This document shows positions 27,297-36,403 of a stretch of 64,000 nt of DNA, one piece after another. The stretch comes from Secundilactobacillus hailunensis (lineage in GTDB: Bacteria; Bacillota; Bacilli; Lactobacillales; Lactobacillaceae), in NCBI RefSeq assembly GCF_005405185.1, contig NZ_BJDO01000005.1, positions 42,625 through 106,624 on the forward strand. The letters run 5' to 3'. The notes under the pieces were generated by a model. It worked only from the letters and a program-made list of their open reading frames with translations, was not told where the DNA came from and did not search any database. Made by a program: the position numbers and the translations under genes. Every line of letters starts with the position of its first letter. Within the stretch, counting starts at the first letter, position 1.

Positions 27297-27623
27297 TTAC
27301 TTAGCCGGTTCAAAAACCGTTCGCGCAATGCCAAACGCTGACCACGCCTTGGACCAACCGGTATAGAAAGCTAATTGGGTGATTAATTCCACCATTTCAG
27401 TTTTCGTCACACCATGCTTTTTTGCGATTTTCATGTAGGCTTCTAATTGCGGAAAGAGGTCTTGTGCCATTAATGCTGCATAGGTAATTAGGCTACGGTC
27501 GCGAGCTGGTAACTGTTTTTCGCGTGACCAGACTTGACCAAATAACACGTCATCGTTCAAAGCTGCAAATTGCGGTGCGAAGTCGCCTAAATTATCCCGA
27601 CCGGCTGTTTGTTTTTCTACCAT
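27297..27623 (-). CDS. Carboxymuconolactone decarboxylase-family protein
   Basis: Small helical protein of 108 residues of the CMD/AhpD-like superfamily. The family segment LPARDRSLITYAALMA and the helix VELITQLAFYTGWSKAW are clear. The redox CxxC of AhpD is absent, so it is the CMD-like type of unknown substrate. AGGAGG precedes the ATG. It is the last gene of a three-gene operon with a cupin and an SDR protein, a set often seen together in lactobacilli and linked to carbonyl or aromatic detoxification; the role here is inferred. Confidence 0.88.
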   Translation of the reverse strand: MVEKQTAGRDNLGDFAPQFAALNDDVLFGQVWSREKQLPARDRSLITYAALMAQDLFPQLEAYMKIAKKHGVTKTEMVELITQLAFYTGWSKAWSAFGIARTVFEPAK

Positions 27624-27634
27624 TATTGTACCTC

Positions 27635-28042
27635 CTAATCTAATGCATCATAGTCAGCGTCACTCACCGGTGCCAGCCATTCTGGCGTTCCCGCAGTAAT
27701 CGCAACGTGGGCAAACCAGCTGTCCTTAGCAGCACCGTGCCAGTGTTTAACCCCATCGTGAGTCACAATAACATCGCCAGCAGTTAGTTTCTGAGCTGGT
27801 TTCCCCGCTTCTTGATACCAGCCACGACCACCAGTAACGAGTAAAATCTGAAACCCATCGTGGTGAATATGCCAATTGTTACGGCAGCCGGGTTCAAAGG
27901 TGACGTTACTAACACCAACGTTTACGGCAGGGTCATTCACTAAACTCTGTAAGTAGCTTTGACCCACAAAATACTGCGCGTAAGCCTCATTTTTATCTCC
28001 TAATGGGAAAATACTATTTTTAAGTTGTTCGTCTCTGTTCAT
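27635..28042 (-). CDS. Cupin-domain protein
   Basis: Single-domain cupin of 135 residues. The first cupin motif is visible as GCRNNWHIHHDGFQILLVTGG and the second as GDVIVTHDGVKHWHGA, with His residues for a metal centre. The ATG at 28042 is chosen because AGGAGG stands upstream; an earlier in-frame start at 28090 lies inside the previous gene. It sits 13 bp after the SDR gene and 11 bp before the CMD gene. Enzymatic role unknown. Confidence 0.88.
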   Translation of the reverse strand: MNRDEQLKNSIFPLGDKNEAYAQYFVGQSYLQSLVNDPAVNVGVSNVTFEPGCRNNWHIHHDGFQILLVTGGRGWYQEAGKPAQKLTAGDVIVTHDGVKHWHGAAKDSWFAHVAITAGTPEWLAPVSDADYDALD

Positions 28043-28055
28043 CTTTAATTGCCTC

Positions 28056-28799
28056 CTAAGCCTGTTTAGTCGGATAAATCGTAAATTCATTCACGTTCAC
28101 GTCTGCCGGCTGATCAATCGCAAAGTCCACTACCCGGGCAATGGCATCCGGCGTGATGCCGACTTTGGCATACAGTTGCTTCATTCCGGTCAGGGCTTGC
28201 TGATCCGTAATCGTCTGTAGTAATTCGGTATTGATAGCTGCCGGATACAGAGTAGCTGTCCGAATATTGGTTCCTTCTTGCGCACTTTCCGTCCGAATCA
28301 CTTCCATTAAATTGCGAACAGCAAATTTGGTTGCCCCATAAACACCTGATCCCGGAAAACTCTTGATGCCGGCAACTGAAGAAGTCGTAATGATCTGACC
28401 TGACCGCCGTTGAGTAAAGATCGGCATCACGGCCGCAATGCCGTTTAACACGCCCTTTAAATTAATGTCGATCATGTCATTCCACTCAGCCGTTTTTAAC
28501 GCACTGATTGGGGAGGATGGCATGATACCGGCATTGTTAAAAATCACGTCTGGCTCGCCAAAGGCTTCTTGCGCAACGGCCACCAGTGCAGTCAAATCTG
28601 CTGGCTGCGTCACATCAGTTACCCGATTGATTGCCTGACCACCAGCTTGCTGTATGTCATCGACAATGGTCTGTAACTTACCGGCGCGGCGGGCACCTAA
28701 AACCAATTTTGCGCCATGTTGAGCTAATAATTTAGCAGTCGCCTCACCAATACCAGATGATGCACCGGTAATCAGCACGATTTTATTTTTAATTGTCAT
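28056..28799 (-). CDS. Short-chain dehydrogenase/reductase
   Basis: Classical SDR oxidoreductase of 247 residues. The cofactor-binding TGASSGIG, the structural NNAG and the catalytic YGATK (Tyr-x-x-x-Lys) motifs are present, as is the upstream catalytic serine in TTSSVAG. The ATG at 28799 follows AAAGGAG; the in-frame upstream start lacks one. It is the first gene of the SDR-cupin-CMD operon and lies 76 bp downstream of the LysR gene's terminator. Substrate not assigned. Confidence 0.92.
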   Translation of the reverse strand: MTIKNKIVLITGASSGIGEATAKLLAQHGAKLVLGARRAGKLQTIVDDIQQAGGQAINRVTDVTQPADLTALVAVAQEAFGEPDVIFNNAGIMPSSPISALKTAEWNDMIDINLKGVLNGIAAVMPIFTQRRSGQIITTSSVAGIKSFPGSGVYGATKFAVRNLMEVIRTESAQEGTNIRTATLYPAAINTELLQTITDQQALTGMKQLYAKVGITPDAIARVVDFAIDQPADVNVNEFTIYPTKQA

Positions 28800-28874
28800 A
28801 TTTTCTCCTTTGCATTGCCCTTGTGACTTCAACAAAGCTTAGTTTAGGTTGAAATATAGTATACGTCTAATACT

Positions 28875-28917
28875 TAAAAAAACGGTTACCATGCTCAACA
28901 AGCATAGTAGCCGTTTC
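28875..28917 (-). terminator. Terminator between LysR gene and the SDR operon
   Basis: On the minus strand AACGGCTACTATGCT and AGCATGGTAACCGTT form a stem with wobble pairs, followed by TTTTTT, directly after the LysR stop. Confidence 0.88.
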
Positions 28918-28921
28918 AGAA

Positions 28922-29806
28922 TTAATTTTGAAAACTGTCTTTGAAACTCTTAATAAACTGATCAACAACGGGCGTCAAAATTCGTTCTCGTCGCCAAACT
29001 AACACACAGTTAGTTTCAATTGACGGTGCTAACGGAACGAAGCTGACTTCTTTAGGTTTCCGCCCGCTAATGGCCCCTTCGATCATTAAGGCTGGCGCAA
29101 CCCCGTGGGCAACCAGTGAAATGACGTTAAAGGAGAGATTGAAGTGCCCTTTTACCTGCAGTTTTGAAATTGGCACCTGCGCCCAGTGACTAAGCATCTC
29201 TTGAACCTCATGCCGACCGGATAGGAGCAGGGGTATCCGTGTCAGATCAGTGGGGGAAATCGAAGCCTGTCGGGCCAATGAAGAGTTAGCTGACACCAAT
29301 AATCCCCAACGTTCACGCCGTGGTAAAGTCAACGTTTTATACTTTGTCGTATCCACTGGCTGCAATAGGATCGCCACATCTAGTAAACCCTTATCCAGCC
29401 GTTCTTTAATGATGTCGCTAGTACCGCTAAAGATGTCAAAGGTCACCTGCGGATAATCGTGCACAAACTCCTCTAATATCATAGACAGCGTATCAGAATT
29501 ATCTGCTTCGACACAGCCAATTTTGATGTTACCACTAAATAATTGCTGTTTGCGGGTCTCAAATGCTAGGGTGGTTTGCTGAGACAATTCTAAGATTTCC
29601 GCCGCCCGACTTTTTAGAAACAACCCCGCATCCGTGAGTGTTAAATGATGATGTTCACGAATAAATAACGCCGTCCCCAATTCGTCTTCCAGAAGTTTTA
29701 GCTGCCGGCTCAAAGTTGGTTGGGTAATATGTAAAATCGTGGCTGCTTTGGAGATGTTTTCCTCCTCCGCAATCGTGTAAAAATAACGCAGCAATCTTAG
29801 TTCCAT
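28922..29806 (-). CDS. LysR-family transcriptional regulator
   Basis: Regulator of 294 residues with the N-terminal helix-turn-helix (EENISKAATILHI then TQPTLSRQLKLLE) and a substrate-binding-like C-terminal domain. The ATG at 29806 has GGGAGG upstream; the in-frame start at 29824 overlaps that site. It precedes the SDR-cupin-CMD operon on the same strand and probably controls it. LysR genes of this kind next to SDR-cupin-CMD sets are common in lactobacilli. Effector unknown. Confidence 0.88.
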   Translation of the reverse strand: MELRLLRYFYTIAEEENISKAATILHITQPTLSRQLKLLEDELGTALFIREHHHLTLTDAGLFLKSRAAEILELSQQTTLAFETRKQQLFSGNIKIGCVEADNSDTLSMILEEFVHDYPQVTFDIFSGTSDIIKERLDKGLLDVAILLQPVDTTKYKTLTLPRRERWGLLVSANSSLARQASISPTDLTRIPLLLSGRHEVQEMLSHWAQVPISKLQVKGHFNLSFNVISLVAHGVAPALMIEGAISGRKPKEVSFVPLAPSIETNCVLVWRRERILTPVVDQFIKSFKDSFQN

Positions 29807-29963
29807 AATCTCACCTCCCTGCATTTTGTTTAAGTCTAATTGCTGGTCACTGGATTGTAAAGCCGGCTATCAAGTTAAAAAACATTTACATGTTAATCTT
29901 AACTTCACTCGTCTCAGCATTAAGTGCTAAAATAACAGCATTAACGTTCAAAGGAGTACTAAT

Positions 29964-30653
29964 ATGATTTTACAACGTACTAATTTACCTAACATCAATC
30001 AGATCTCTGATGAAATGAGCCATGTGTTAGGTGACTATGACACCACTGAAATACGCCGTTTCTTTGTTTATTATCAGCAGTGCCAAGCTGGTGCCAAAGA
30101 GTTTGGGACTAAGCTGGAAAACCTAGATAGTGAATTTGAAATGCTTGAAAATCATAACCCGATTCACCATATGGAAACACGGATGAAATCCCCCCGAAGT
30201 CTTTTACGCAAACTAACTAAAAAGGGGTTAGACTTCACGTTTGATGACATTAAAGATAATATTTTCGATATTGCTGGCATTCGGGTGATCACCAATTACC
30301 TTGATGATATCGAAACCGTTGAAAACGCGTTGACTAAACAATCCGATGTCACGCTGTTGAAACGTAAGGATTACATTTCTAATCCCAAACCAAGCGGTTA
30401 CCGAAGCCTGCATCTGGTCGTTTCCGTCCCTGTCTTTCAAGCCAGCGGACCAATAACAACTCCCGTGGAAATTCAACTACGAACGGTTGGCATGGATATG
30501 TGGGCCAGTTTGGAACACAAACTACGCTACAAAACCGATGTTGATAAACAAAAAGTCGAACAATTTGGCGATGAACTGAAGGGCTACTCGACTGAACTCA
30601 ATCAGATTGAGACGCATATGCAGGGTATTTTTAATAACTTACAGGAAAAATAA
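29964..30653 (+). CDS. relP: Small alarmone synthetase, RelP-like
   Basis: Single-domain (p)ppGpp synthetase of 229 residues that transfers pyrophosphate from ATP to GDP or GTP. The RelA/SpoT synthetase motifs are visible: DIAGIRVI, KPSGYRSLHLVV and VEIQLRT. The segment MDMWASLEHKLRYK favours the RelP (YwaC) group over RelQ. There is no hydrolase or regulatory domain. AAAGGAG precedes the ATG. It is a single-gene unit; a parS site sits between its stop and the following terminator. Expression under cell-wall stress is known for RelP elsewhere, but not shown here. Confidence 0.88.
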   Translation: MILQRTNLPNINQISDEMSHVLGDYDTTEIRRFFVYYQQCQAGAKEFGTKLENLDSEFEMLENHNPIHHMETRMKSPRSLLRKLTKKGLDFTFDDIKDNIFDIAGIRVITNYLDDIETVENALTKQSDVTLLKRKDYISNPKPSGYRSLHLVVSVPVFQASGPITTPVEIQLRTVGMDMWASLEHKLRYKTDVDKQKVEQFGDELKGYSTELNQIETHMQGIFNNLQEK

Positions 30654-30672
30654 GGCCGATTCTTTGGTAAAT

Positions 30673-30690
30673 ATGTTTCACGTGAAACAT
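30673..30690. other. parS centromere site (ParB/Noc-family target)
   Basis: ATGTTTCACGTGAAACAT is a perfect 18 bp palindrome. Its inner 16 bp (30674-30689), TGTTTCACGTGAAACA, equals the consensus parS bound by ParB/Spo0J. It lies in the gap after the relP gene. parS sites cluster in the origin-proximal part of bacterial chromosomes, which dates this window to that region. Confidence 0.9.
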
Positions 30691-30700
30691 TTCAATTAAT

Positions 30701-30741
30701 AAAGCGGACGGACACCATCAAGATCAGTGTCCGTCCGCTTT
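30701..30741. terminator. Bidirectional terminator between relP and ribH
   Basis: AAAGCGGACGGACAC (30701-30715) and GTGTCCGTCCGCTTT (30727-30741) form a perfect 15 bp stem with an 11-base loop. Confidence 0.92.
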
Positions 30742-30784
30742 ACTTCTTTAACAGTTTACTACTATATGTTAAGCGCTACTTTTC

Positions 30785-31246
30785 TTAAAGCTGTTTCTCC
30801 AAATTAAGCATTTCAATTAACCCATCCGCACAATCAGCGCCCTTATTACCACCTTTGCCACCAGCGCGACTAATTGCTTGTTCGAGATTATCAGTGGTTA
30901 AAACACCGAACATGACTGGCACTGGTCCAGTCAGAGACACCTGTGCTAGGCCATCAGCGGTTCCAGCACATACATAATCATAATGCGAAGTTTCACCGCG
31001 AATTACAGCACCAAGCGCAATGATGCCATCCACCTGGCCACTGTCCGCCAACTTCTTGGCTATCCGTGGTAACTCTAAAGCACCAGGGACGGTCGCTACT
31101 GTAATATCAGCGTTACTCACACCATACTTTTCCAATTGTGAAACTGCCCCTTGTTGCAACTTCTCCGTTACCAGTGCATTGAATTGCGCCACCACGATAC
31201 CCACTTTAAAATCATGGTTAATTCTCGAATGATTTAAGACGTTCAT
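30785..31246 (-). CDS. ribH: 6,7-dimethyl-8-ribityllumazine synthase
   Basis: Penultimate enzyme of riboflavin synthesis, condensing the ribityl-amino-pyrimidine with dihydroxybutanone phosphate. The 153-residue protein shows the family core: GIVVAQFN, VPGALELP, and ALGAVIRGETSHYDYV with the catalytic histidine. Its ATG follows the ribBA stop directly, with GAGGT inside the end of ribBA. It is the last gene of the ribDEBAH operon and is followed by a strong terminator. Confidence 0.97.
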   Translation of the reverse strand: MNVLNHSRINHDFKVGIVVAQFNALVTEKLQQGAVSQLEKYGVSNADITVATVPGALELPRIAKKLADSGQVDGIIALGAVIRGETSHYDYVCAGTADGLAQVSLTGPVPVMFGVLTTDNLEQAISRAGGKGGNKGADCADGLIEMLNLEKQL

Positions 31247-32455
31247 TTAATTGACCTCCTTTAAAAGATGATGGAATTTATTCTTTTTAGTGGTTAAATA
31301 CGCTTTGTTTTCTGGTGTTAGCCCCGTTTCAAGCGCTATTCGCTGATTAACCTGAATGCCATGATGTTCTAACTGCTGAATTTTATCCGGATTATTCGTC
31401 ATCAAGTTAACCGTTTTGACACCTTCTTGCCGTAAAATGGTCGCTGCCAGACCATAATTACGGTCATCAGCCGGCAGGCCTAAATGTAAATTTGCCTCGA
31501 CCGTGTCAAGTCCTTGTTCTTGCAGTTCGTAGGCCTTTAACTTATTAGCAAGACCAATGCCACGTCCTTCTTGGCGCAAATATAGCACTGCCCCTCGGCC
31601 AGCCTGTTCGATTCGTTTTAGTGATTCAGCCAGTTGAGCACCGCAATCACAGCGTTTTGAACCAAACACATCACCCGTTAAACATTCCGAGTGAAGCCGT
31701 AGCAATAATGGTTCATTACCTTGGATATTCCCCTTTGTAATCAGTAGTGTCGGTTCGCTATCGACACTGGTCTTAAACGCTTTCAATTTAAAGTTGCCAT
31801 ACTTAGTCGGTAAGTTAACCTCAGTAATTGTTTGAATCATTTTGAGCTGGCGATACTGTTGCAGTTCTGGAATTGTGATCATTGGTGTCTGGGTCCCTTC
31901 TGCATAGGCTTTAAGATCCTTGCGCCGAGCCATCGTCCCATCTTTTTTAAGGATCTCACAAATATAAGCGACTGGCTGACTGCCCGAAAGTTTCGCCAGA
32001 TCAACCGCTGCTTCAGTATGCCCATCGCGTTCTAACACGCCATTATCCCGGGCAATTAAGGGAAAGACATGGCCTGGATGATAAAAATCAGCAAACTGAC
32101 TACCCGTCTGAGCTAACGCCGCAATGGTGGTTGCCCGATCGTAAGCGGAAATCCCGGTACTGGTCGTCCGCGCATCAGTACTAATTGTAAATGCCGTCCC
32201 GAACGCATCCGTTGCATCCGTTACCATTGGTTTTAAGCCTAATCGTTGTGCGACCGTCGCACTCATGGGCGCGCAGAGCAGTCCCCGAGCCTTGGTTACC
32301 ATTGTGTTAACAGTTGTCGGCGAAACATATTCGGCAAGTCCCACCATGTCCCCTTCAGCTTCACGGTTCAGCGAATCTGCCACAATAATTAAATTGCCCT
32401 GCTTAAGCGTTTTGATTGCTGCTTCAATTTTTTGAGTCAATGCTTGATTTGTCAT
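31247..32455 (-). CDS. ribBA: Bifunctional DHBP synthase / GTP cyclohydrolase II
   Basis: Two-domain riboflavin enzyme of 402 residues. The N-terminal half is 3,4-dihydroxy-2-butanone-4-phosphate synthase (NREAEGDMVGLAEY and the HPGHVFPLIA segment; the usual Arg-Glu-Asn-Glu-Gly-Asp has Ala for Asn). The C-terminal half is GTP cyclohydrolase II, with zinc cysteines in LTGDVFGSKRCDCGAQL and the YLRQEGRGIGL motif. The start ATG overlaps the ribE stop by 4 bases, which implies translational coupling. Confidence 0.97.
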   Translation of the reverse strand: MTNQALTQKIEAAIKTLKQGNLIIVADSLNREAEGDMVGLAEYVSPTTVNTMVTKARGLLCAPMSATVAQRLGLKPMVTDATDAFGTAFTISTDARTTSTGISAYDRATTIAALAQTGSQFADFYHPGHVFPLIARDNGVLERDGHTEAAVDLAKLSGSQPVAYICEILKKDGTMARRKDLKAYAEGTQTPMITIPELQQYRQLKMIQTITEVNLPTKYGNFKLKAFKTSVDSEPTLLITKGNIQGNEPLLLRLHSECLTGDVFGSKRCDCGAQLAESLKRIEQAGRGAVLYLRQEGRGIGLANKLKAYELQEQGLDTVEANLHLGLPADDRNYGLAATILRQEGVKTVNLMTNNPDKIQQLEHHGIQVNQRIALETGLTPENKAYLTTKKNKFHHLLKEVN

Positions 32456-33054
32456 TGAATTGCTTCCTTTCGCTGCCTCGCCACCACATATTTTCCCAAA
32501 ATATCCGTTTCAATATTGACTAAATCGCCAATTTGGCGATCTCCTAAGGTTGTTTGCTCTTGAGTATACGGGATTAAACTCACACTAAATCGCCGAGCAT
32601 GGGTCTGTGTCACTGTTAGGCTGACACCATCGATTGCGATTGACCCCTTTTTAACAATATAATCCTCATATTGAGAAGCAATTTCAAAACTTAATATGAT
32701 GGCATTTTGGTCTTGCTCACGTTGAACGAGTTTCGCAGTAGTATCAACATGTCCTAGTACAAAATGACCATCTAACCGTTCAGTGACACCCAGTGCAGGT
32801 TCTAAATTGACGCGGTCATTTGTTTTTAATTGCTTGAGATTAGTTAGTCGGCTGGTTTCCGGCATCACTTCGACAGTAATTTGACCAGCTACAGCTTTAG
32901 TCACTGTCAAGCAGATTCCATTAATGGCATAACTATCGCCAGTATGCGGTCTTAATTCGGTCAGTACGGGAGCGCTAATAGTTAATTTTGCGGTATCCGC
33001 CGATCGTTTCAGTGCCACAACGCGACCAGTACCCTTAATAATTCCGGTAAACAT
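32452..33054 (-). CDS. ribE: Riboflavin synthase alpha chain
   Basis: Final enzyme of the pathway, dismutating two lumazines to riboflavin. The 200-residue protein has the two duplicated lumazine-binding halves, each with a typical GHVD or G-I-V block; MFTGIIKGTGRV is the standard N-terminus and the second half begins near GHFVLGHVDTTAK. AGGAGGG precedes the ATG. It lies 2 bp after ribD and overlaps ribBA. Confidence 0.96.
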   Translation of the reverse strand: MFTGIIKGTGRVVALKRSADTAKLTISAPVLTELRPHTGDSYAINGICLTVTKAVAGQITVEVMPETSRLTNLKQLKTNDRVNLEPALGVTERLDGHFVLGHVDTTAKLVQREQDQNAIILSFEIASQYEDYIVKKGSIAIDGVSLTVTQTHARRFSVSLIPYTQEQTTLGDRQIGDLVNIETDILGKYVVARQRKEAIQ

Positions 33055-33056
33055 CT

Positions 33057-34100
33057 TTACACCCTCCTAGTCTGAATCCGAATATCTGATCCCAGCATTG
33101 AGACTGTTGGCTTTTCAAACCCTGTTCGTGCTGTCAGCGGCTGCCCAATTACAGCGGGTAAACCGGTACCACCCAACACTATTGGTGCCACGTAAATCAC
33201 CAGATCATCCACTAGTTCAGCTGCAATAAAGTCTGCCTGCAGATGACTGCCGCCTTCAACTAAGAGTGATTGAACACCCTCATCCGCTAATTTTTGAACC
33301 ATTGTTTTCGGTGTCCAGTGCGGGTTAACGAATACTTGAATATTTGGGGGCAGCTTGGTCGACGATGCCGTTGCACTGAAGAACCAGGTGGGCGCAGACT
33401 GATCAAAGAGATAGCTCTGTCGGTCCACGTCATCGATATGCCAAACGAGTGCTGCTCGAATTGGCGGAAATACCATCGGATTAGTTCTAACAGTTAGGCG
33501 CGGGTTATCAATTGATAGCGTATGTTCGCCCACTAAAATCACTTGCTGCCGGTGTCTTAACTGCTGGACATCCTGCTGAGCTGCCGGTTGTGTGAGTAAT
33601 GTCCGTTCCTTTTGAGCACTATTGATCTTACCGTCCAGTGACATCGCATACTTTAAGGTCACTAACGGTCGCTGATGCTGGTAAAAAAAGCGATACGCAA
33701 CGTTTAATCCCAGTGACTCACCAAGAACCTCAACCTGGATTCCATGCGCCTTGAGGATTGCGACTCCCTTGCCGCTGACCAGCGGATTAGGATCCAGCAG
33801 TCCGATAACGACGCGGGTAATACCGACTTCCGTTAGCCGTTTCGCACATGGCGGCGTTTTCCCATAATGACTGCACGGTTCCAAAGTGACATACATTGTG
33901 GCACCCTTAGCCTGACTGATATCTGCTAGCTGTGCCAGCGCGTCAATTTCTGCATGTCGGTGACCGAACTGATGATGATAACCCACTGCCAAGACTTGCT
34001 GATCTTTGACGATCACTGCGCCAACTTGCGGATTAGTCCAAGTGGCTTGACCCTTTTTAGCGGCATCGACCGCCATTTGAAGATATTTTGATACTACCAA
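33057..34100 (-). CDS. ribD: Riboflavin deaminase/reductase
   Basis: Bifunctional enzyme of 347 residues. The N-terminal cytidine-deaminase-like domain has zinc ligands in HAEIDAL and EPCSHYGKTPPCAK; the C-terminal dihydrofolate-reductase-like domain has MSLDGKI and VEGG motifs. The start is TTG at 34100, with GAGGTG 8 bases upstream. It is the first gene of the operon, behind an FMN riboswitch and terminator. Having all of ribD, E, BA and H suggests riboflavin prototrophy, which not all lactobacilli show. Confidence 0.96.
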   Translation of the reverse strand: MVVSKYLQMAVDAAKKGQATWTNPQVGAVIVKDQQVLAVGYHHQFGHRHAEIDALAQLADISQAKGATMYVTLEPCSHYGKTPPCAKRLTEVGITRVVIGLLDPNPLVSGKGVAILKAHGIQVEVLGESLGLNVAYRFFYQHQRPLVTLKYAMSLDGKINSAQKERTLLTQPAAQQDVQQLRHRQQVILVGEHTLSIDNPRLTVRTNPMVFPPIRAALVWHIDDVDRQSYLFDQSAPTWFFSATASSTKLPPNIQVFVNPHWTPKTMVQKLADEGVQSLLVEGGSHLQADFIAAELVDDLVIYVAPIVLGGTGLPAVIGQPLTARTGFEKPTVSMLGSDIRIQTRRV

Positions 34101-34115
34101 ACCTCATTCACCTCA

Positions 34116-34150
34116 CGAAAAAAGACCTCGCATAATAAAATGCGGGGCCT
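34116..34150 (-). terminator. Expression-platform terminator of the FMN riboswitch
   Basis: On the minus strand GGCCCCGCAT pairs with ATGCGAGGTC (arms at 34149-34140 and 34133-34124), followed by TTTTTT, just before ribD. A second small hairpin, GTACAC/GTGTAC with a T6 loop (34191-34208), lies between it and the aptamer. Confidence 0.85.
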
Positions 34151-34226
34151 AATTGATTGATAAGCTAAACAAGATTTCATACGGAATAGTACACAAAAAA
34201 GTGTACACCAATGGTACGAAATAGTG

Positions 34227-34382
34227 CGTTTCTTCTCCCATCCAGACTTTAACTGTCGGTCCCAGACTCTCACTGGGTCAACCGCGAATAACGCGGGTCA
34301 CGGACTTCAGCCATGTTGCGATCGCTTGTTCAATCTAACTGTCACCATCGGTCGGGAATTACACCCTGCCCCGAAGAAATCT
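34227..34382 (-). promoter_or_regulatory. FMN riboswitch (RFN element)
   Basis: The minus strand carries the conserved RFN blocks: CTTCGGGGCAGGGTG, TTCCCGACCG, the GTCCGTGACCCG arm, and CCGACAGTTAAAGTCTGG followed by ATGGGAGAAG. Outer arms TTTCTTC and GAAGAAA pair as P1. It controls the riboflavin operon by transcription termination. Confidence 0.97.
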
Positions 34383-34400
34383 ATTCAGTTTTCATCGAGT

Positions 34401-34429
34401 ATCGTACTATGAATCAATTTAGAATGCAA
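34401..34429 (-). promoter_or_regulatory. Promoter of the riboflavin operon
   Basis: On the minus strand TTGCAT (34424-34429) and TACGAT (34401-34406) are separated by 17 bases. Transcription would start just before the aptamer. Confidence 0.7.
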
Positions 34430-34443
34430 GAAGCATCGCTAAC

Positions 34444-36249
34444 TTATTCTTTAATCGCAATACTCCGTGCCCGCAATGCCCACAGAATCGTCACGGTATC
34501 AACGACTTCTTGTAACAAAGCTCCAATAATCGCCGGAATAACACCAAAGCTGGCAATTAACATTAATACCGTACAGATCACGATACCCACCATCACCGAT
34601 TCACGAGCAACCTGCATCGTTGACCGGGAGATTTGGACGGCAACCACGGTGCGCCGCAGATCATCCTTTAAAATTACGGCATCCGCCGACTCACTGGCCG
34701 TGGTCGCACCGCTAGCACCCATGGCAATTCCCACATCCGCAGTGACCAATGACGGCGCATCGTTCACCCCATCACCAACCATGGCCACCGGTTTCAGATC
34801 TGCTGGCACTTGTTTAAGCACCTTGATCTTCTCGCCTGGCAAACATTCTGCATGAACCTGGTCGATGCCAACCGCTTGAGCAATTTTTTGGGCAATGGAC
34901 TGCCTGTCACCGGAGATCATCATCAAATTTTTAATCCCCAGCTTGTGCAATTCGGTCATGGTCGTGACTGCTTCAGGACGCAATTCATCCGTAAAGGTGA
35001 CACAGCCTAAATACTGACCGTCAGTCGAAACGTACACTGCTGTATCCTCAACTTTTTGAATGGCACCAGCAGGCATTGCAAAGTCGGCTTTACCTACCCG
35101 AATCAGCTGACCGTCAATCATCGCTTGAACGCCCCCGCCAGTAGTTTCCTTAACGTCAGTCACCGTTGGCAGCTGTTCAGGAGCTGCTTGCATCAGCGAA
35201 CGCGCTAAAATATGATTAGACTGCTGTTCGGTAGCTGCTGCCAGGATCAATAATTGATCTTTCGAAACGTTGGGCTGTACCAGAATGTTGCTCACCTGTA
35301 AATGACCCTTAGTAATCGTCCCAGTTTTATCAAATGCCATCGTCTTAACCTTTGCCAGTCGTTCTAAAGTCGTCCCAGTTTTCACAACAATGCCGCTCTG
35401 ACTGGCCCGGCTCATCCCGGCAACTAACGCGATTGGGGCCGCTAAAATTAACGGACACGGTGACGCCACGACCAGCACTTCGGCAAAGCGTACTGGATCA
35501 CCTGAGACGATCCAGGCAGTCCCCGCGATCACGTAGGCTAAAATGGTAAATGGAAGAGCATAGCGGTCAGCCATCCGGACAAAGTGAGCGGGCTGTGACT
35601 CCGCCTGTTTAACTAACCGGACAATGTTTTGAAATTGACTGTCGGCGGCTTTTTGATCTGCCACCATCTGGATGGAAACATCTCCGTTAACAGAACCTGA
35701 CATAACGGTGTCACCAGTCGTTTTATCGATTGGACGCGATTCCCCGGTTAATGACGATTCATCTAACGTTGTGTTACCCGATAGGATCGTACCATCAACG
35801 GGAATCACTTCACCTGGTTTCACAAGGAGTTGATCACCAACGCTAACCTGATCCACTGCAATGGCTTTGATATCCCCATTTACCATCAGGTGAGCCTGCT
35901 GCGGTGACTTATCTAGCAGCGACTGAAGGTCTGCATTAGCCTTGTGGGCAGCGTAATCCTCCAGCGCATCGCCCCCGGTCAACATCAGTAACACGATCAA
36001 AGCGGCCTAGTATTCACCGATAGCCAAGGTCGCAATCACTGCGGTAATCGCTAAAAGATCCACCCCAAACTTACCAGAACGCAAGGTTTTCACCATATCA
36101 ATGAACATCAGCAATGCAATCAATGAGCCTAAAACCGTCACTAACACTTGCGCCCAAATTGGCTGATGCAAGCCAAAAGCTAAAATCAGAGAAATCGTGC
36201 CAACACCTACAACCGCCCACAACCGTCGATAGTTAGAAAGTTTTTGCAT
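34444..36249 (-). pseudogene. P1B-type heavy-metal ATPase with an in-frame stop
   Basis: Heavy-metal-translocating P-type ATPase of about 600 residues, interrupted by one TAG at 36007-36009. The frame reads GEY-stop-AALIVLLMLTGG on either side; the family has a tryptophan there, so TGG to TAG is the likely change. Everything else is intact: a strong AGGAGG site before the ATG at 36249, the actuator TGES, an SPC ion motif in helix 4 (the type linked to cobalt or iron pumps, P1B-4), DKTGT and GDGVNDAPS. There is no N-terminal metal-binding domain. It may be a recent loss, a sequencing error, or be partly rescued by readthrough or by a TTG start at 36000. Confidence 0.85.
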
Positions 36250-36343
36250 GATGTCACCTCCTAGAGCATACTTTTCTTTTATTATACCTGAAATGATTTT
36301 TACACTGTTAGCAATAAGGTAAGTTTTATAAACGATAGGCAGA

Positions 36344-36390
36344 CACAAAACAGTCTGCTTATCATTTTAACGATAAACAGACTGTTTTGC
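36344..36390 (-). terminator. Terminator of the mntH1-usp operon
   Basis: On the minus strand AAAACAGTCTG-TTATC and its near-perfect complement form a stem of about 17 bp (arms 36388-36372 and 36363-36347), followed by T-rich sequence. Confidence 0.85.
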
Positions 36391-36403
36391 CCCATAATAA
36401 ATT

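Noticed and set aside
34313..34855. Coding frame of 180 codons on the plus strand
   Set aside because: It runs through the FMN riboswitch and antisense to the P1B ATPase, and has no recognisable domain.
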